64,000 nucleotides of DNA, taken from positions 1 to 64,000 of the forward strand of contig JADJGU010000008.1 in the NCBI GenBank assembly GCA_016707885.1, given 5' to 3'. The position numbers and the translations under genes were made by a program. Source of the stretch: Sphingomonadales bacterium. Its GTDB lineage: Bacteria; Pseudomonadota; Alphaproteobacteria; Sphingomonadales; Sphingomonadaceae. A model generated the notes under the pieces. It did no database searches and was not told the origin of the DNA. It saw nothing but the letters and a program-made list of their open reading frames with translations. Below are positions 59,454-64,000 of this stretch, in pieces (within the stretch, counting starts at the first letter, position 1; each line of letters opens with the position of its first letter).

Positions 59454-60353
59454 CTATCTGGTTTCCGTAAAAGCCAATGGTCTTCGGGATAGTTCCGCGA
59501 TAAGAAAATCGAACACTGTTCGCACCCGCTTGCTTTTATTCAATTCGCGATGCGTGACCAGCCACATGGGAATAACAATCGGCCCCATGTCGGGAACAAT
59601 CCGGCAAACACTCGGCTCTGCGTCACCGATAATCTGTGAAATGCCGCCGATTCCGACACCCTGTTTGACGAGTTGCCATTGCACGATATGATTGTCACAA
59701 ACGATCGGGAAATTGTTCTTGGTGACATCAACGCCCAACACACCGAGCATGTTCACCATCGGCTCATTGTTTGCAAATGCAAGAAAATCGGCATTTTGAA
59801 GGTCGGCAACGGTTTGAGGATTCCCAACCATGGCGCGGTAATCGTGAGTTGCGTAGAAATAGGCTTCGTCGTCCCGAATTTTTTTGGCAATCAAATCTTG
59901 CTGCGACGATGCGACATGCCGGATCGCTATGTCCGCTTCGCGGCGCAACAGGTCTGACGAAGTATTGGAAGCCACGATTTCAATCGAAATACCGGGATAT
60001 TCCTGACGCAATTTCTCGATGATCGGTGGTAAGAGGAAAGCGCTATAGACCTCGCTCGCTGCGATGCAAATTGAGCCCTCAATGGTTTGTGACTGACCTG
60101 AAGCAGCTCGTGATAGCCGGGATGCGGCCTCACCCATGCCGCGCACATGTTCCAGCAATTCGAGACCGTTCGGCGTCAAAATCAGGCCTCTGCCTGCTCG
60201 CTCGAACAAGATCAGGCTCAACTCGTCTTCCAAAGCATCGACTTGTCGACTGAGCGTCGGTTGTGTCATTCCCAACGCACGAGCTGCGGCGGAAAGCGAA
60301 CCCTCCTCCGCGGTTACCAAAAAAGCGCGAGCTCTGTTCCAATCAAATTTCAT
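59454..60353 (-). CDS. LysR-family transcriptional regulator
   Basis: 299 aa from ATG 60353; ATG 60368 would add five residues. N-terminal winged helix (AFLVTAEEGSLSAAARALGM, TQPTLSRQVDALED) and a C-terminal substrate-binding domain of GcvA-like type. A 14-bp palindrome lies 13 bp upstream, suggesting autoregulation. The divergent MipA/OmpV gene at 60796 is its natural target (inference). Confidence 0.88.
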   Translation of the reverse strand: MKFDWNRARAFLVTAEEGSLSAAARALGMTQPTLSRQVDALEDELSLILFERAGRGLILTPNGLELLEHVRGMGEAASRLSRAASGQSQTIEGSICIAASEVYSAFLLPPIIEKLRQEYPGISIEIVASNTSSDLLRREADIAIRHVASSQQDLIAKKIRDDEAYFYATHDYRAMVGNPQTVADLQNADFLAFANNEPMVNMLGVLGVDVTKNNFPIVCDNHIVQWQLVKQGVGIGGISQIIGDAEPSVCRIVPDMGPIVIPMWLVTHRELNKSKRVRTVFDFLIAELSRRPLAFTETR

Positions 60354-60366
60354 CGAACGCCAATCC

Positions 60367-60380
60367 ATACATTTATGTAT
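60367..60380. promoter_or_regulatory. palindrome ATACAT-TT-ATGTAT upstream of the LysR gene
   Basis: Two exact 6-bp arms separated by TT, with T-rich flanks, immediately before the lysR start. LysR proteins often bind such AT-rich dyads in divergent promoters. Confidence 0.4.
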
Positions 60381-60795
60381 AGATGAAATAGAGAATGTCG
60401 CAATTGTGAATCGGAATTCGTATGGATATTTCAGCGTGCAACACACCCAAATGAACAACCACGCAAGGAAAAATCAGCATTATAAGCCCTTGGGTCGTAA
60501 TCAAGGTGCTTAGGCCATGCCTCACTCCCGCCGATCGAAAATTGAACGGTCTGGTGAGCAGTTAGGATTGGTCAAAAGGGAAGTTCATATCTTCCTTCAA
60601 CCATGGATATGACCTTCCCTTTCCCGGGTGAAGATCGAATATTGCTTTACTCCCCGCCCCCAACCTACCCCGGCGTGCAACATTCGGTCTTCCCCGGAAC
60701 TATCTCCGTCATCAATTTTGCTCAGGCCATTCACCGGTTTCAACCGCTTGGATTGGTTATTCTGCACAAAACAAAACAGGACCCAGATAACAGCC
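60381..60795. other. LysR-MipA divergent intergenic region
   Basis: The stretch contains no convincing gene. The AT-rich first 60 bp next to lysR is the likely promoter zone; the rest holds no repeat or terminator that I can see. Small frames on both strands here overlap the MipA signal-peptide region and look like shadows. Confidence 0.4.
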
Positions 60796-61563
60796 ATGAC
60801 AATCACAAAAATAACTATCGCAGCAATGGTTGCACTTTCGCCCCTGACCATCCTGCACGCACAAGAGAATGAAGAAGTCCAAACCGAAAATCACATCGTC
60901 GTTGGTGTGGGGTTCATCGATCAATATACCCCTTTCAACGCGGCTTCGACACAGACAAATCTGATCCCCATCATATCGATAAAGCAGGGTGCCTATTATT
61001 TTGAGGTCGCCGAGACAGGCGTTCAGTTCGAAAAGGAGACGGGCAGCATAAAGCCATCGGTGAACCTTTTTGTTGTGGCGCGCAGTCCGAGCGGACGGGA
61101 TCGTCAGAAATTGTCCCTCGATGCTGGCGCGCGTTTCTCGCTCGAAAGCAAATTGGGCATCGTCAGTGCCGAATTGCGCCACGATGTCACCGACAAGTTC
61201 AACGGATCGGAGGTCATTGCCCGTTACAGCTACCCGATTTCGACCGGCCGTTTCCTGATCACGCCGTCTGTGCAGGCGAGCTGGCTGGATGAGAAGGCCG
61301 CCAATTATATGTACGGCATAACGACGGTGCAGCGCGCCCGCATGATCAGAAAAGGGCGGCGGACTATTCTGCCAGTTACCGCGATCCTCGACGATGCCCT
61401 GAATCTTGGCGGCGATATCTCGATGGCGGTGCAACTCAATGATCGGCTGACGTTGATTGCTATGGCCGGGGCAACCGCACTGGACAAATCCATCCATAAA
61501 AGTCGGGCAATCGAACAGAAATGGGAGGCGCAAAGCCTGTTGGGCCTGACTTACAGGTTTTGA
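60796..61563 (+). CDS. MipA/OmpV-family outer-membrane protein
   Basis: 255 aa from ATG 60796. Signal peptide about 1-22 (ILHAQE). The mature beta-barrel has the MipA/OmpV pattern: VVGVGFIDQYTPF, FSLESKLGIVSAELRHDVTD and the terminal QSLLGLTYRF ending in Phe. The family includes scaffolds for murein enzymes and inducible outer-membrane proteins. Divergent from a LysR regulator. Confidence 0.83.
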   Translation: MTITKITIAAMVALSPLTILHAQENEEVQTENHIVVGVGFIDQYTPFNAASTQTNLIPIISIKQGAYYFEVAETGVQFEKETGSIKPSVNLFVVARSPSGRDRQKLSLDAGARFSLESKLGIVSAELRHDVTDKFNGSEVIARYSYPISTGRFLITPSVQASWLDEKAANYMYGITTVQRARMIRKGRRTILPVTAILDDALNLGGDISMAVQLNDRLTLIAMAGATALDKSIHKSRAIEQKWEAQSLLGLTYRF

Positions 61564-61583
61564 GGTAGGGGCGCCAATGCGTA

Positions 61584-62237
61584 ATGCTACGATCCGTGGG
61601 CTTTCAACCAATGCGCGATAGGGTATCGAACTGGTTCAGCAAGCCTGGGGTCCTGTTGGCAACATTATACTTTGGGACTTTCCTGGGAACCATATTGGGG
61701 GCAGTGCAAGTCGTGCAAATCCCGCTTGGCGCGCTGCCTGAAGACAGTCAGCGTCTGGGCGCCGCGCCGATCTGGCATTTTATCCATGTTCTCGGCGGTT
61801 CGGCATTCGGCCTTTTAGGCCCTATCCAGTTCAGTCGAGCCGTGCGCCGGAAATACGGGTTTATGCATCGCTTCTTGGGGCGCATGTTTGTCGCGGCGGG
61901 GGCGATGTTGTCCCTAAGTTCGCTTGGCCTGCTCTGGCACTTTCCAGACGCATACTCCCCCGCGGTCAACGCTGGTCGGTTGCTGTTCGGAATCGCATTG
62001 GGCGTCGCTTTGGTCTGCGCAATGTACGCTATCTGCAAGCGGGAATTTTTTCGCCACCGCAACTGGATGGTCCGCGCCTACGCAATCGGGATTGGGGCGA
62101 CCGTGGTGTCGATGGTCTTTTTCCCTATCTACATACTCACGGGGGAGCCACCCAAGGGCCTTGCCGCTGATATCCTGTTTCTGGGGTCGTGGCTGGGCTG
62201 TGTCCTGTTTGCAGAGGGCCTGGTTCGGAGGATCTAA
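61584..62237 (+). CDS. DUF2306-family membrane protein
   Basis: 217 aa; ATG 61611 is an alternative start that would drop nine residues. Six transmembrane helices with HFIHVLGGSAFGLLGPIQF, HRFLGRMFVAAG and RHRNWMVRAYAI. These conserved His/Arg positions suggest a heme- or quinone-related membrane protein; function not known. It follows mipA by 20 bp. Confidence 0.78.
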   Translation: MLRSVGFQPMRDRVSNWFSKPGVLLATLYFGTFLGTILGAVQVVQIPLGALPEDSQRLGAAPIWHFIHVLGGSAFGLLGPIQFSRAVRRKYGFMHRFLGRMFVAAGAMLSLSSLGLLWHFPDAYSPAVNAGRLLFGIALGVALVCAMYAICKREFFRHRNWMVRAYAIGIGATVVSMVFFPIYILTGEPPKGLAADILFLGSWLGCVLFAEGLVRRI

Positions 62238-62244
62238 GCCGCTA

Positions 62245-63243
62245 TTATGCGTTCAACAACCGAGCTGCATGCGCCGCATGATAGGTCAGTACGCCTGAAC
62301 AGCCAGCGCGTTTGAAGGCCGTCAGGGTTTCGAGGACGAGGGCGTCGCGGTCTCCGGCTCCGGTAGACACTGCGGCTTCGATCATCGCATATTCTCCGGA
62401 TACTTGATATGCAAAAACAGGAACTTGGAAACTATCTTTCACACGACGTATGATATCAAGATAGGGCAGGCCGGGCTTCACCATCACGCTGTCCGCACCT
62501 TCTGCGATATCCATCGCGACCTCGCGAAGGGCCTCGTCGCTGTTGGCCGGGTCCATCTGGTAGCTTTTCTTGTCCCCCTTGAGCAGCCCGCGCGAGCCGA
62601 CCGCGTCGCGGAACGGGCCGTAAAAGGCACTCGCATATTTGGCGGCATAGCTCATGATCTGTACATTCATATGCCCGTCCATTTCGAGCGCGCGGCGGAT
62701 TGCGCCGATGCGGCCATCCATCATGTCGCTGGGTGCGATAATATCCGCTCCAGCACGCGCCTGATTGACTGCCTGGTCGACAAGCACGCCCACCGTTTCG
62801 TCGTTCAGAACATAGCCTGCCTCGTCCACCAGCCCGTCCTGCCCGTGGCTGGTATAGGGGTCGAGCGCGACATCGGTCAGGATGCCAATGGCATCGCTAT
62901 GCGCCTCCTTGATCGCGCGGATGGCGCGGCACATGAGGTTGTCGGGATTGAGCGCTTCCGCGCCATCATCGCTGCGCCGATCCGGCTGGGTGTTGGGGAA
63001 CAAGGCGATGCATGGAATGCCCAAATCGATCGCTTCCTTCGCGCGAATAACAATCTGGTCGACCGACCAGCGCGAAACGCCGGGCAGTGAGGAAATCGGC
63101 TCTTCAACAGCTTCACCTTCAGTGATGAACAGCGGCCAGATCAGGTCTGAAGGCGTCAGCACCGTCTCGCGCACCATAGCGCGGCTCCATGGCGTGACGC
63201 GGCTCCGGCGCAGGCGGGTGTTTGGATAGCTTGGATTGGTCAT
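62245..63243 (-). CDS. hemB: delta-aminolevulinic acid dehydratase (porphobilinogen synthase)
   Basis: 332 aa. Active-site lysines in MSYAAKYASAFYGPF and SVMVKPGLPYLDI. The metal region reads DVALDPYTSHGQDG, with Asp/Ala in place of the zinc-binding cysteines, the magnesium/potassium type usual in alphaproteobacteria. It condenses two aminolevulinate molecules in heme synthesis. Converges on the DUF2306 gene. Confidence 0.96.
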   Translation of the reverse strand: MTNPSYPNTRLRRSRVTPWSRAMVRETVLTPSDLIWPLFITEGEAVEEPISSLPGVSRWSVDQIVIRAKEAIDLGIPCIALFPNTQPDRRSDDGAEALNPDNLMCRAIRAIKEAHSDAIGILTDVALDPYTSHGQDGLVDEAGYVLNDETVGVLVDQAVNQARAGADIIAPSDMMDGRIGAIRRALEMDGHMNVQIMSYAAKYASAFYGPFRDAVGSRGLLKGDKKSYQMDPANSDEALREVAMDIAEGADSVMVKPGLPYLDIIRRVKDSFQVPVFAYQVSGEYAMIEAAVSTGAGDRDALVLETLTAFKRAGCSGVLTYHAAHAARLLNA

Positions 63244-63282
63244 AATCGTTCCCTAGCCGACGATGCCGTTTCGCTCAACGGC

Positions 63283-64000
63283 TTAACCGGCAGGCTTGCT
63301 CGACCCAATTTTCGCTGCCGAGATCCGGTCAATTTCACGTTCGTTGCTTTCCGGACGTCTGGCAGCTGGCAAAGGGGCAAGGGCCGCGCCTGGTTTGACC
63401 GCTTTCAGCTTGGCCAGTTCACCCTTGAAGCGCGACAGATCACCACCGGACAATTGTGCGCGCTGGGTGAAGGTGATCGACAGCGGGTTGACCGGGCGTC
63501 CATCACGATACAGTTCATAATGTAAATGCGGGCCGGTCGAAAGGCCGGTCGAGCCGACGTAGCCGATAATCTGGCCTTGCCGTACGCGCTGCCCCGGGCC
63601 AGCGACGATACGGCTCATATGGGCATAGCCGGTAGCGATGCCGCCGCCATGGTTTAATTGTACGAAGTTGCCATAGCCACCCTTGCGTCCGGCATAGGCC
63701 ACAACACCATCGGTCGCTGCAAAAATGGGTGCGCCATATCCAGCCTTGAAATCGAGCCCGCTATGCATGCGCTTATATCCCAAAATGGGGTGTCTGCGCA
63801 TGCCGAAACCGGAACTGATCCCACCGTTGACCGGACGACTTAATTGCCCGCGTGATTCACCAACGCCCGACGCTTCGAACCACTGGCTGCCATTGCCGAC
63901 ATTCCATTTAAGCATCTGGATGCGCGGTTTGCCGCCGCGCTCGATACCGGCAAACATCAGATCGCCGATTTGCACTTCGCCCGTTGCAGCTCGCTTATAT
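63283..64000 (-). CDS. M23-family peptidase (5' end beyond window edge)
   Basis: The frame is open to position 64000, so the start lies outside; 239 codons are seen. LytM/M23 domain with the zinc site HSGLDFKAGYG (His, Asp) and HLHYELYRDG (His-x-His), and GTPVFAATDGVV-like PIFAATDGVVAYAGRKGGYG. It cleaves cell-wall cross-bridges or, if the active residues are idle, activates amidases. A basic C-terminal tail follows. It is 39 bp from the hemB start on the same strand. Confidence 0.88.
   Translation of the reverse strand, partial: YKRAATGEVQIGDLMFAGIERGGKPRIQMLKWNVGNGSQWFEASGVGESRGQLSRPVNGGISSGFGMRRHPILGYKRMHSGLDFKAGYGAPIFAATDGVVAYAGRKGGYGNFVQLNHGGGIATGYAHMSRIVAGPGQRVRQGQIIGYVGSTGLSTGPHLHYELYRDGRPVNPLSITFTQRAQLSGGDLSRFKGELAKLKAVKPGAALAPLPAARRPESNEREIDRISAAKIGSSKPAG

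Noticed and set aside
60597..60851. Minus-strand 84-codon frame with a hydrophobic N-terminus, resembling a small membrane protein
   Set aside because: It lies antisense to the MipA signal-peptide region; hydrophobic codons read as hydrophobic on the other strand. No ribosome site and no recognisable family.
61584..62237. Shorter DUF2306 start at ATG 61611
   Set aside because: Neither start has a clear ribosome site; the longer form was kept, with the uncertainty noted in the entry.
1..64000. Search for CRISPR arrays, tRNA or rRNA genes, insertion sequences and prophage genes
   Set aside because: No regularly spaced repeats, no tRNA-like cloverleaf in the gaps read, and no transposase, integrase or phage structural protein among the reading frames.

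Overview
The window is a chromosomal segment of a Gram-negative alphaproteobacterium, most likely order Sphingomonadales (a Sphingopyxis/Sphingorhabdus-like organism). The reasons are: large TonB-dependent receptors with the (D)EIIVTA TonB box, the rpsT-dnaA neighbourhood, the ubiE-ubiB-coaBC-dut-moeB order next to mutM, the secB / Tim44-like / mltA / Smr group, and a HemB without the zinc-site cysteines. This assignment is inference from gene content; no rRNA gene is present. I see no tRNA, rRNA, prophage, insertion sequence or CRISPR array.

Layout. 1-4060: the end of a LolD-type ABC ATPase gene, a secreted DJ-1/PfpI protein and a divergent OmpR-type two-component pair. 4100-9109: a TonB receptor, a metallo-beta-lactamase-fold hydrolase and a LacI regulator. 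9112-11414: dapB, a sirtuin and moeB. 11411-16453: a minus-strand housekeeping run ubiE-ubiB-(membrane protein)-ccdA-ccdB-coaBC-dut-moeB, in which a ccdAB toxin-antitoxin module sits directly in front of coaBC. dut carries a one-base frameshift. 16555-18120: a TetR regulator divergent from a fatty-acid-hydroxylase-family membrane enzyme. 18202-22590: mutM, rpsT, dnaA and a zinc-ribbon/SH3 membrane protein. 22616-26553: a DUF4136 lipoprotein, trpS (interrupted by an in-frame amber codon), murJ and secB. 26824-30934: Tim44-like protein, mltA, Smr protein, dapE and a cupin. 30957-34929: rpmH-rnpA-yidD-yidC-engB-GST (ribosome, RNase P and membrane insertion).

35514-39372 is a seven-gene operon headed by a TetR regulator with a 22-bp palindrome just upstream. 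It encodes several VOC/PhnB-like proteins, a DUF1428 protein, a GST and an AHSA1-like protein, and looks like a regulated detoxification cassette. 39530-44121: GNAT, a ClpP-like secreted protein, comM, a DUF559 nuclease-like ORF bracketed by inverted copies of a GC-rich palindromic repeat, a cyclophilin and recX. 44213-49715: a stand-alone fatty acyl-AMP ligase, a GGDEF-EAL protein, an alpha/beta hydrolase and arsC. 49821-51960: a siderophore-type TonB receptor behind a Fur-box-like palindrome. 52010-60353: mostly minus-strand accessory operons (DUF4386; Rap1a-like / GNAT / spermidine-synthase-like membrane fusion / gamma carbonic anhydrase; DUF2269 / saccharopine-dehydrogenase-like / DCC thiol protein; GNAT; LysR). 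60796-64000: a MipA/OmpV-like porin, a DUF2306 protein, hemB and an M23 peptidase cut by the window edge.

The most notable items are the two interrupted essential genes (trpS amber, dut frameshift), the ccdAB module embedded in the coenzyme-A/dUTPase operon with a nine-A tract in the antitoxin gene, the DUF559 ORF with flanking inverted repeats, and the TetR-controlled VOC operon.
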